This document shows positions 22,172-31,243 of a DNA stretch of 64,000 nt, in pieces. The position numbers were made by a program, and so were the translations under genes. The notes beneath the pieces are model-generated. The model had not been told where the DNA came from, ran no database searches, and was given only the letters and a program-made list of their open reading frames with translations. Each line of letters begins with the position of its first letter. Position 1 is the first letter of the stretch. The DNA is from CAVVSQ01 sp963848825. Lineage in GTDB: Bacteria > Planctomycetota > Planctomycetia > Gemmatales > Gemmataceae. Where the stretch lies: assembly GCA_963848825.1 (NCBI GenBank), contig CAWKFA010000015.1, forward strand, positions 868,001 through 932,000. The letters are read 5' to 3'.

Positions 22172-23155
22172 ATGCCTATCGACTGGACACCTTTCGTCGA
22201 CCTGGTTAATCGCCATCAGCGTTTTTTGATCACCACGCATGTTCGTCCCGATCCGGACGGGCTTGGCTCACAGCTTGGTCTGGCGGCCGCGCTCGAGGCG
22301 CTGGGCAAGCAGGTCCGGCTGGTAATCTCCAGCCCCTGGTCTCCACGTAATGATTTCCTCGACCCGGACAAGCGCATCAAACGTTTGCAGTTGCCGGGCG
22401 ATGAGTATCGGGACGCCGAGGTTATTATTGTTCTCGACACGGGCACGTGGGGCCAGCTCGGCGATTTTGGCACGTTCATGAAGACGATGAGCGTTCCCAA
22501 GGTGGTCATCGATCATCATCTTTCCCAGGACGACCTGGGCGCGATCCGATTTGTCGATACCACGGCAGAGGCGACGGGCCGGTTGGTATACGAGGCGACG
22601 CTGGCCTTGAAACAGTCGGTATCCCCCTCGGCCGCCAGCAGTCTTTTCGCCGCGCTGGCTACCGACACCGGTTGGTTTCGCCATCTCAATACGACCAGCG
22701 TAACCTTTGGATTGGCCGAAAAGCTCATGCAGGCCGGTGCGCGACCGACGTGGCTTTATGACCGCATCTATGAAAACTGTACTCTCCCGCGCATCAAGTT
22801 GATGGGGCTCGTCTACAGTCGCGTGCGCACGGTGGCCGAGGGCAAGATCGCGTTCACGGAGGTCATGCTCAGCGACTACGCCGCCACCGGGGCGGTGCCG
22901 CAGGATACCGAGGACATGGTCAACGTGACCCGCAGCCTGGCCGGCGTCGAGGTTGGCCTGTTTTTCCTCGAACAACCAGCGGGCGGAGTGAAGATAAGCT
23001 TCCGCTCGCGTGAACGCATCGATGTCGCCAAGATCGCCGAACTATTCGGCGGCGGCGGCCATCGCCTGGCTTCGGGAGCAACCATGGGTACCACTCTGGC
23101 CGAGGCTCAAAAGCGTGTGCTTGCCGCAGTGACGCAGGCCCTATCGAGCCCTTGA
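22172..23155 (+). CDS. nrnA: DHH-family phosphoesterase, NrnA-like oligoribonuclease/PAP phosphatase
   Basis: 327 aa from ATG 22172 (MPIDWTPFVDLVNRHQRFLI); a farther upstream in-frame start adds a non-conserved leader. The DHH domain carries TTHVRPDPDGLGSQLGL, the metal-binding VLDTGTW and VIDHHLS, and DTGWFRHLNT. The DHHA1 domain ends with GGGGHRLASGATM. These are the hallmark blocks of NrnA, which degrades nanoRNA oligonucleotides and dephosphorylates 3'-phosphoadenosine-5'-phosphate in the cytoplasm. The gene is complete and unshifted. Its neighbours (HAD fusion, Rieske) do not suggest a shared pathway. Confidence 0.9.
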   Translation: MPIDWTPFVDLVNRHQRFLITTHVRPDPDGLGSQLGLAAALEALGKQVRLVISSPWSPRNDFLDPDKRIKRLQLPGDEYRDAEVIIVLDTGTWGQLGDFGTFMKTMSVPKVVIDHHLSQDDLGAIRFVDTTAEATGRLVYEATLALKQSVSPSAASSLFAALATDTGWFRHLNTTSVTFGLAEKLMQAGARPTWLYDRIYENCTLPRIKLMGLVYSRVRTVAEGKIAFTEVMLSDYAATGAVPQDTEDMVNVTRSLAGVEVGLFFLEQPAGGVKISFRSRERIDVAKIAELFGGGGHRLASGATMGTTLAEAQKRVLAAVTQALSSP

Positions 23156-23245
23156 TCCGCGTCCCTTCAGCCATAGGATAACGCCGGTTCCTGCCGCAAT
23201 CCCGTAACCACACGTATAGACATTCGCCGGATCTCCGGAGCAGCC

Positions 23246-23806
23246 ATGATCGATCCGCAGCGACGCTCCTTCCTGAAATGGTGCACGCATGGCCTGGGCG
23301 CGATTTTCGCCGCCATTCTCGGCGTGCCGGTTGTGGCGTATCTCCTCGATGGCCGCAATCGGGCCGCGCCCGCGGGGGATTTGCGCCTGGTGGCGGGCGT
23401 GCGCCGGAGTGATCTTGTCAAGAACGTTCCGGTGCAGGGAATCATTAACAACCTGCGCCGCGATGCCTGGACGCTGCATCCCAATGACGTGATCGGCCGG
23501 GTCTGGGTGGTCAAGCTTGGCGACGGCAATGCACCGGCCGACTACCACATCTATACCACCGTTTGCCCGCATTTGGGTTGTTCGGTCAATCGCAATCTCG
23601 ATCCCACGACAGGCTTCACCTGCCCGTGCCACGACGGTCAATTTCACTGCGACGGTTCGCGCGTGACCAAACCCGGTTACGAAAACCCCGCCCCGCGCGG
23701 CATGGACACGCTGGCGTTCGAGTTCGACACGCTCGACCCCGACACGTTCCTGGTAATGTATCAAAACTTCTACCAGGCCCGCCCCGACAAGACTCTCCGG
23801 ACTTGA
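23246..23806 (+). CDS. Rieske 2Fe-2S protein of a cytochrome bc complex
   Basis: 186 aa membrane-anchored iron-sulfur subunit. The N-terminus has QRRSFLKWCTHGLGAIFAAI, a Tat-like motif followed by one membrane segment (AAILGVPVVAYLL). The cluster-binding boxes are CPHLGC and CPCHDGQFHC, matching the C-x-H-x-G-C and C-x-C-H patterns of high-potential Rieske proteins. The protein accepts electrons from quinol at the Qo site and passes them to a c-type heme. Its stop lies 2 bases before the cytochrome b start at 23809, so the two genes form an operon. Confidence 0.93.
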   Translation: MIDPQRRSFLKWCTHGLGAIFAAILGVPVVAYLLDGRNRAAPAGDLRLVAGVRRSDLVKNVPVQGIINNLRRDAWTLHPNDVIGRVWVVKLGDGNAPADYHIYTTVCPHLGCSVNRNLDPTTGFTCPCHDGQFHCDGSRVTKPGYENPAPRGMDTLAFEFDTLDPDTFLVMYQNFYQARPDKTLRT

Positions 23807-23808
23807 TT

Positions 23809-25876
23809 ATGGCTGGTAAACTCGCCAATTGGCTCGATCATCGCACCGGCTTCCGCAATCTCAGGGACATCATGCTCCTTGAAGGTATTCCGGGCGGCGC
23901 CAAATGGCGCTATGTCTGGGGAAGCACGCTGGCGTTTGTGTTCGTCATTCAGGTTGTTACCGGCATTCTGCTCATGAGTGCCTACAGTCCCGGCGATTCG
24001 ACGGCCTGGGGCAGCGTTTATTTCATTCAATACGAAATGGACTTTGGCTGGCTCATTCGCGGTCTACATCATTTCGGTTCGCAGACGATGGTCGTGCTGC
24101 TCGCCATCCACATGCTTCAGGTCGTCATCGCGGGCGCACATCTACCGCCCCGCGAGGTCAATTGGTGGCTTGGTTTGCTTCTCATGATGTTGGTGCTCGG
24201 TCTTAGTCTGACAGGTTATCTGTTGCCCTGGGACCAAAAGGGCTTCTTCGCGACGCAGGTCGCCACCAACATTTTGGGCAGTTTGCCAGGCATTGGCGCC
24301 TTTCTGCAAAAGGTGGTCGTGGGCGGGCCCGTCTACGGCAATCACACCTTAACCCATTTCTATGCCCTGCACGTGGGCGTTCTGCCGGCTCTGGTGGTCA
24401 TCCTCCTCGTCGCCCATGTCGCCATCTTCAGGCGGCATGGCATCACGACTCCGTACGACAATGGTGCGAGCCATGGCGCACCCGGGCCGGTTGGTGCCGC
24501 GCCGGTGCCTCAGGGACTCTTTTGGCCGGATCAGGCTTTTCGCGATCTGATCGTTTGCCTGGTGATTTTTGGCGTGATGCTCAGCCTGGTGCTTTTTAGC
24601 GGACATGGCAACAAGATTGATTCGCCCACGGCAGATGCCAACAAGGAAGTCGGACTTTACGAGCAATGGGCCAAGGCCGGTAAAGACGGCCGCGGCGCCA
24701 ATCTGGATGCTCCCGCCGATCCCTTGACGGAAGGCTACCCGGCCCGGCCCGAGTGGTACTTTTTGTTTCTCTTTCAGCTTCTCAAGTATTTCGAGGGTGA
24801 CAAGATCCTGATCGGTACGGTGGCCATTCCGAATGGGGTCATCGTGCTCCTTTTCTTGTTGCCGCTGCTGGGCTATGGACGTATGCGCAAATTTGGACAT
24901 TTCATGGGCGTGCTGGTGGTTGTCGCGCTATTGGCCGGCGTGGGCATCCTGACGGCACTGGCGCTCGCGGACGATTCATCGACGCCCTACCCGCTGGGCC
25001 TGGGCGGGGGCTCGGAAAGGGCCAAGGACCTGCGCAACCAGTTCGAAAAAGCGGAGGCCCAGGCACGCCGCGCGGTGCAGTTAGCCTCCCAGGGCATTCC
25101 TGAGGAAGGCGGGCGTTACTTGCTGCGCCGACCCGCTGACACAGGGGCCCAAGTTGTTCGAGAAGAACTGCGGGGTTTGCCATGCCTATAGCGCGGAAGG
25201 CTTCCCTGCGACTCACAATTCGAAAGTAAAATACAGGGCGAGCGACCTGGGCGGTTTCGCCACCGAAAAATGGATACGCGGCTTACTGGAAAAGCCGGAC
25301 GACCCCAAATACTTCGGGCTGACCAAACTGGAGGGCATGAAGAACTGGCGTGCCAAAGTGGACAAGGCGCGGGAGAAATGGAAAAAGAACGACGGCCCGG
25401 AAGAAGCGGCCGAGAAGATCAAAAGCGAGGAAGCGGACTGGGACATCATCGCCCGCTGGGTGGCAGACCAGGCCCGCCCAAAAGCGAAGCGTGATGCTGC
25501 GCTAGAAACCAAGGGCAAGGACCTGTTTCAGGATACCTGTGCGACGTGCCATACGATCCAGGGCGAGGGGGGTAAGACGGCACCCGACCTTACGGATTAC
25601 GGCTCGGGAAAGTGGGTACGGGGCATGATCATGGATCCCGCCAGCCCAGCACGGTACGGCAAGAACAATGAGATGACCGCGTTTCGCAACGAGACTGGCC
25701 CGGCCGCGGCGCAACTCCTCGCTGAATTTATGGACCTTCACCAGAAAAACGATACGAAAATCAATGTGACTGCCCTCAGCGATATAGACCGGGAATTGAT
25801 CATTCGCTGGCTGCTTCATGACGACCGTGTCGTGTTCGGTGGACAAAGTATCGCGAGCCCGCCGAGCGTCGATTGA
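23809..25876 (+). CDS. Cytochrome b fused to a C-terminal diheme cytochrome c
   Basis: ~689 aa across one shift near 25130 (YLLRR joins DPLTQGPKLFEKNCGVCH). Residues 1-~420 are an eight-helix-type cytochrome b: heme-ligand pairs in GLHHFGSQTMVVLLAIH and ALHVGVLPALVVILLVAH, and the Qo-site PEWY in ARPEWYFLFLF. The segment after ~440 is soluble, with two heme sites, CGVCH (~450) and CATCH (~566), separated by a charged linker. Cytochrome b-c fusions are known in planctomycetes, where they replace a separate cytochrome c1. It transfers electrons from quinol to a periplasmic acceptor. The start was taken at MAGKLANWLD, directly behind the Rieske gene. Confidence 0.88.
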
Positions 25877-25976
25877 TTGGCTCAATTCACGGGATTCGCT
25901 GCCTCCATCACCGCGCGCAAGGCTGCCCGCGACTCTAGGATCGTTCGATTGTTTCACGTTAATTTGGGAGAACCGC

Positions 25977-26555
25977 ATGAAGACGCACTTTTGTGTTTGG
26001 ACAACCGGCCTCGCCCTATTGGCCCTGGGCACCTGGTTTACCATGGATGCGCTGGGCCAGGAAGGCGCTGCGAAGGGGCTCAAGGAAGGGGTTTTGAAGA
26101 TCGCGGCATCTCTGAAAAAAGGGGAGACGGCCACTGCCACCAAAGAGGCCGCAGATCTCTCCAAAAAGATTGACGATCTTGCCGACCTGATGGATCTTTT
26201 CAAGAAACGGGACAAGGGCGGCCTCGGCGTCGGGTCGAAGCCCGGTGTGGTGACACCCGACGGTATGGAATCCAAGCTCGTGGCCCTGGGCCGCGACGCG
26301 CCATCGATTACGACGCTGAAAAAGGAAGCGGACGCTCTTGAAGAGATGGGCTATACGGTGGCCGCCATCGGCCTTATCACCAAATCCAAGCCGGCACCGA
26401 AGGCCAAGGAGTGGAGCGGTTGGTGCGACGATCTGGTGACGGGCGGCCAGAAGCTCAGCGCCGCCGCGAAAAGTCAGACAGCCGCCGAGCTGAAATCAGT
26501 AGCCGCCAAGATCAATGCCTCTTGCAACGCCTGCCATTCTGCCTATCGCAAGTAA
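25977..26555 (+). CDS. Small c-type cytochrome, cytochrome c'-like
   Basis: 192 aa with a signal peptide (LALLALGTWFTMDALG) and a single heme site CNACH placed nine residues from the C-terminus (INASCNACHSAYRK). A C-terminal heme in a helical, Lys/Ala-rich protein is the cytochrome c'/c-556 layout. The ATG at 25977 has GGGAG (25967-25971) just upstream; longer in-frame starts lack one. It follows the Rieske and cytochrome b-c genes on the same strand and may be the periplasmic electron carrier for that complex. Confidence 0.8.
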   Translation: MKTHFCVWTTGLALLALGTWFTMDALGQEGAAKGLKEGVLKIAASLKKGETATATKEAADLSKKIDDLADLMDLFKKRDKGGLGVGSKPGVVTPDGMESKLVALGRDAPSITTLKKEADALEEMGYTVAAIGLITKSKPAPKAKEWSGWCDDLVTGGQKLSAAAKSQTAAELKSVAAKINASCNACHSAYRK

Positions 26556-26583
26556 GCCGACGGGGATTTTCAGATTGAAGGAC

Positions 26584-26621
26584 GCAGATTGCAGATTTGT
26601 TTTCATCGGTCTGCAATCTGC
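26584..26621. terminator. Bidirectional hairpin between convergent cytochrome and bamA genes
   Basis: GCAGATTGCAGA at 26584-26595 pairs perfectly with TCTGCAATCTGC at 26610-26621 (12 base pairs, 14-base loop). It sits in the 77-base gap between two convergent stops, the expected place for a shared terminator. There is no strong T-tract on either side. Confidence 0.6.
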
Positions 26622-26632
26622 ATTTCCCATCG

Positions 26633-29001
26633 TTATCTAAAGAGGCCGACCCAGAAGCTAAAGATCTGCGTATGATCTTGGGGGCCTTTCACGATCGGGA
26701 AGCCGAAGTCCAGGGCGATGGGTACCGGCCCAAACATGGGGACGACGATTCGCAAGCCAACACCCGCGGAAACGCGATATTTCGAGATTTCCACGCCGGA
26801 TTCCACGGTGCCCGTATCGACGAAGGCAACCGCATAGAGTTGGTCGTTGGCCCGGATCGGCACCTGGTATTCAAGACTGTTGACGAACAGGAAGTCACCG
26901 CCGACCTCGGCACCATTGACCGAAGGCCCGACGCCGCGAAATTCAAAGCCGCGCAACGTTTGGAAACCACCGGCATAGAAGCGTTCGAATACCGGTGTAT
27001 TGCTGCCCGCCCAGGCGACCTGGGTGCGCGCCGCCACCACCTGTTTACCGCTGCCGTCGGGACGTTGCCAGACCGTCATATAACGACTGGCCTGGAAGTT
27101 CACGATCGGGAACGTGTAGGTGCCGAAGCACTGCTCGAAGCTGATAGAGGCCAGGCCGCCTTCGGTGGGCCGCAGGAAAGAATCGCGTGTGTCCCAGGTC
27201 AGACCGACGTTCGGCCCAACCACGAGGTTGTTGCCTTGCACGGACGTGTAATCGACCGGGTCGAACGGCGCCAGGTTGCCGATGTTGACGTTTTCAATGC
27301 GTAGGCCCGTCGTAATCGTCCATTCCTTATTGATCGCGTGACCCAGGCTGATACGGCCGCCGGCCCGGCTTTCCGTGTCTTCGGTGTAGAGCCGTTGATT
27401 GTAGTAGGCGGCCAGCGTCAAACTGTAGGGCTTATCGAACAGAAAGGGCTCGCGCAAGCTGATCGAGTAGCGTTGTAACTGCGTGCCGGGGACGGCTTCG
27501 ATGCGCAACTCCTGACCGGCGCCACGCCAGGCCTTGCCTTCCCAGATGTCCGACAGGCTGGTGGGGAAGCGAAAGATGTCAAAATTGCGTTCGTTGAGGA
27601 CAATGCTGCCGACAATGCCGGAGTCGGAGTTGAAGCCGGCTCCAAACATCAAACTTCCCGTCTGTGTTTCCTGCACCGTTACCAGAATGTCCTTGAACTG
27701 CTTGTCATCTTCCGGATTGAGGACCATCAGCGTCGGATGAACGCCGCTTTCCGCGTCAGCCTTGAAGATGGAGAGCTTGGCCAGGTCCCGTTCGGCCAGG
27801 CGCAATTCCGGATAGCGAAGCGGCTGGCCTGGATACAAGCCGATGACGCGGCGAATGACGCGGTCCTGCGTGACGTCGTTGCCGACGATGATGACCTGTC
27901 CCACCTGCGATTGCGGCTGTTCCTTGATTTCATACTGGACGCGCACGACGCCCGGCTCATCGGGGACCGTGTAGACCTCCTTGGCCACCACGGTGGAAAA
28001 CGCACGCCAGCCATACCAGTCCGTGATGTTTCGGACGTCGTTCTGGGCTTTGGCGCCGTCGTAATAGTCCCCCTTATGGGACATGATAATGGCATTGAGC
28101 TGAGCGGAGTCGAGCGCCTTGTTGCCCACGACTTCCAGGTCCTTGATGCGATAACGAGGGCCATCGTACATGTGAAAGACGATGTCCACCTGGCTCGGGT
28201 TGGGCGTCCAGACAACTTCCCGTGAAACGTGAATGTTGATGTAGCCATTGGCCTTGAAGTAATCTTCGAGCTTGCCGACATCGGCATCGACCATGGCCGG
28301 GTTGAAAATGCCGCCCATGCCCAAAAAGGCGCTGCCGGAGTCGATCTGCGTCTTGAGGCGGGCGGCGCTGGCGACTTCGTGATGGCCTTCGAAGCGAATT
28401 TCGCGAATGCGCACGATCGGGCCTTCGGAAATATTGAAGACCACGCGCGAATCGGACGGTTTGTCCCCTTCTTCAAGGACCACGCTGGCATAATAGCGGC
28501 CCTTCTTGCGAAGGTAGTCCTGGATGTCGTAACAGGCGCCGCGGTTGGACGTCGGGTCCAGCGGCGTACCTTTACGCAGGCGCACCATGTTTTCGAGTTC
28601 TTTCTCGCTGATATGGTTGTTGTTCTTGAAGATGACCTCGCGGATGAGGTTGGGGTATTCTTGCACCTCGAAGTACACCTGGTAACGCCCGTCTCCCAGA
28701 CGCGTTTCCTTGACGGACACATTCCGGAACATACGCGTGGCTGTGAGCGTTGTGGCGTCTGTCTGCAGCATCGATTTCGAGTATTCCCCGCCGGGCTTGG
28801 TCTTGATCGAGCGCATGATCTTTTCGGTGGGGATATTGCGGTTGCCGACGACAATCACGTCGGCGACCGTTTCTTTGGCAGGCCCCTGGGCGGAGGAGAA
28901 TTGTGTCGCCAGCAGCCGAGCAGCAGGAAACCGGCCAGCAATAAGCGTGCGCCGGAGCTTGCTTTCGCGGTTGCTTTCAAGGTTCCGTCCGTCCCTTTCA
29001 T
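26633..29001 (-). CDS. bamA: Outer-membrane assembly factor BamA (Omp85)
   Basis: ~789 aa. I place the start at 29001 (MKGTDGTLKATAKASS...), where a hydrophobic stretch ARLLLAGFLLLG joins LLATQFSSAQG if one base near 28915 is in error, giving a normal signal peptide. Five POTRA-like repeats follow, e.g. VADVIVVGNRNIPTEKIM, VFNISEGPIVRIREIRFEGH, YRIKDLEVVGNKALDSAQL and VGQVIIVGNDVTQDRVI. The C-terminal barrel includes LRGFEFRGVGP, the conserved (V/I)RGF-like loop-6 motif, and ends in FSFWVGLFR. BamA folds beta-barrel proteins into the outer membrane, so its presence supports a diderm envelope. Confidence 0.9.
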
Positions 29002-29218
29002 AGGGAATCCTCGGGTCGGGTTGCATGGGCGCAGTCACTTGGGAGGGACGGATGTAGTCGAAGAGGTCGGAACTGTCAAGGCGAGCTTGCGGATGGGATG
29101 AGGTAATTGCCTGGCCGCGCACGAAAGAGGGAAGAATAAACAGAAGGCGTCCGTTGCGGCTGGCCAGGAGCCGAAGGCCGTGCTTACGGGCTCCCCTGGC
29201 GCCATGCTGCCAACTTGC

Positions 29219-30202
29219 CTAGTTTTTATAGCCTCTGGGATGTTTTTGGTGCCATTTCCAGGCGGAGTCCACGATGGCCGTGATGTCCGTATATTGGGGT
29301 CGCCAGCCTAGCTCCTTTTGAATTTTGGCGGAAGAAGCAATCAATACGGGGGGATCGCCGGGGCGGCGGGGACCTTCCTTGATGGGGACCTTTTTGCCGG
29401 TGACTTGCTCGACGGCGCCGATAACCTCGCGGACGCTGTAGCCGCGGCCGATGCCAAGGTTGTACTTCAATAGAACACCTGGTTTAAGCTGCTCCAGCGC
29501 AAGCAGATGGGCCGCCGCGAGATCATCGACGTGAATGTAATCGCGGACACAGGTGCCATCCGGTGTAGGATAATCGGTGCCAAAAATTTCGATGTGAGGC
29601 CTTTGGCCCATTGCTGCCTGGATGACCAGCGGGATCAGGTGTGTCTCGGGCTTGTGGTCCTCGCCGAGGCTGCCGTCCGGGGTGGCGCCTGAGGCATTGA
29701 AGTAGCGCAGGGCGGCACCGCCCCAGGCATAAGCGTGGGCATAGTCCGCGAGCGCCTTCTCGACAGCTAGCTTCGTTTGCCCATAGGGATTGATTGGAAA
29801 CTGGGGAGTGTCTTCCGTGATGGGCGATTGTTCCGGCACACCAAAGGTGGCGGCCGTGCTTGAAAACACAAAGCGGCCGACGCCGTGTCGGCGGAGGCAT
29901 TCCATGAGGTTGAGCGAATTCACCAGATTGTTGCGGTAATACTTGGCGGGGTCGGTAACCGATTCGCCGACGAAGGCAAAAGCGGCGAAGTGCACAACCG
30001 CCTCGATGCGCCGTTCGACAAACAACTGGTCGAGGCGATGGACCTCGTTCAAATCGCCGACGATCAGTCGTTCGGGCGGCACGGCTCCTTTGTGCCCAAA
30101 GCAGAGATTGTCGTAGACCCAAACATCATGGCCGCGTGCCAAAAAGAGCTTGACGGCATGGGAGCCGATATAGCCCGCTCCGCCGGTGACCAGAATGCGC
30201 AT
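29219..30202 (-). CDS. galE: UDP-glucose 4-epimerase
   Basis: 327 aa, starting at MRILVTGGAGYIGSHAV (30202); a longer in-frame start at 30256 would overlap the upstream terminator hairpin. It contains the NAD-binding GGAGYIG, the catalytic Ser block FSSTAATFG and the Y-x3-K pair in NPYGQTKLAVEK, plus the GalE signatures GEDHKPETHLIPLV and YPTPDGTCVRDYIHV. It interconverts UDP-glucose and UDP-galactose in the cytoplasm for exopolysaccharide or galactose use. It is preceded by an ABC-transporter unit that ends in a strong terminator, so it is probably transcribed separately. Confidence 0.95.
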   Translation of the reverse strand: MRILVTGGAGYIGSHAVKLFLARGHDVWVYDNLCFGHKGAVPPERLIVGDLNEVHRLDQLFVERRIEAVVHFAAFAFVGESVTDPAKYYRNNLVNSLNLMECLRRHGVGRFVFSSTAATFGVPEQSPITEDTPQFPINPYGQTKLAVEKALADYAHAYAWGGAALRYFNASGATPDGSLGEDHKPETHLIPLVIQAAMGQRPHIEIFGTDYPTPDGTCVRDYIHVDDLAAAHLLALEQLKPGVLLKYNLGIGRGYSVREVIGAVEQVTGKKVPIKEGPRRPGDPPVLIASSAKIQKELGWRPQYTDITAIVDSAWKWHQKHPRGYKN

Positions 30203-30228
30203 GATTATCTCTCTCAACAGGAGAATGT

Positions 30229-30279
30229 TAAAAAAACGGGAACAGGACCTCTTCATTGAAAAAGTCCGGTCCCCGTTTT
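30229..30279 (-). terminator. Rho-independent terminator of the ABC unit
   Basis: Read on the minus strand, the segment 30279-30264 pairs with 30248-30233 over 16 base pairs with two mismatches (core ACGGGG.../...CCCGT) and is followed by a run of six T. It starts 11 bases after the stop of the ABC ATPase gene and precedes the galE start. Confidence 0.8.
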
Positions 30280-30289
30280 GTCAACATGG

Positions 30290-31223
30290 CTAGTTCGTGA
30301 TGCCCTTGGTGATGCCCATGAAAACATCTTCGAGGTCAATTTCCTCTTCCTTGATTGTTTTCAGGCGGAAGCCATTGCGGACCAGAATCTCGGGAATAAA
30401 CGTCCCCTCGGAAATGCCGTCGCGCAGAGTGACGATCAGGTAATCGTCCGGCTCCTTGTGTTCGATCCCCTCGACGCTGGAGTGTTTTTCCAGGAGGACC
30501 TTGGCTTCGGAGTTGCGGCCTTCGCCGACCACGACCGTCAATACGTGGCGCTGGCGTACCTGGCGGATGGCGGACTCCACGTCGCCATCGAAGAGGAGTT
30601 TGCCGCGCTCGATGATGCCGATCTTGTTGCAGATGTCGGCCAGTTCCGGCAAGATATGGCTGGAAACGAGGATCGTTTTGCCCATGGCGCAGTTCCTTGA
30701 GCAAGCCGCGCATTTCGATGCGTGCCCGCGGGTCCAGACCGCTGGCAGGCTCGTCCAGGAGCAAGACTTGAGGCTCATGGAGGAGCACGCGCGCCAGTCC
30801 AAGCCGTTGCGTCATGCCGCGCGACAGGCTCGTTACAAGGGCGTCCCTTTTATAGCCCAGGTCGACGAGTTCGAGGACCTGATCGCACTTGCGTCGCCGT
30901 TCCGGGCCCTTGATGCGATAAGCGGCCGCGAAAAATTCGAGGTATTCGATGACCTTCATGTCGTCGTAGACGCCGAAAAAATCGGGCATGTAGCCCATCA
31001 CGCGGCGAATATCCTTGGCGCCATTGTAAATGGAATAACCACACACGGTCGCCTCGCCCCAGCTAGGGTTGAGGAGGGTCGCCAGGATGCGCATCGTGGT
31101 CGTTTTGCCGGCCCCGTTGGGCCCGATGAAGCCGTAGACATCGCCCTTTTCGAGCTTCAGCGACAGGCGATTAAGGGCATACAGGTCGCCATACATTTTG
31201 GTGAGATCGCGTGTTTCGATCAT
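30290..31223 (-). CDS. ABC transporter ATP-binding protein (ABC-2/CcmA-like)
   Basis: ~311 aa across one shift near 30690 (LLKELRAMGKTILVSSHILPE when bridged). Walker A is GPNGAGKTT, the Q-loop is YMPDFFGVYDD, the signature is LSRGMTQRLGLARVL, Walker B is VLLLDEPASGLD and the H-loop is VSSHI. A C-terminal ~90 aa extension follows (DGDVESAIRQVRQRHVLTV...). This is the CcmA/NatA class that energises ABC-2 exporters. It begins 20 bases after the large membrane protein on the same strand. No ABC-2 permease follows, because a terminator closes the unit. Confidence 0.88.
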
Positions 31224-31243
31224 GGGCTGGCATTCTTTCGTGG

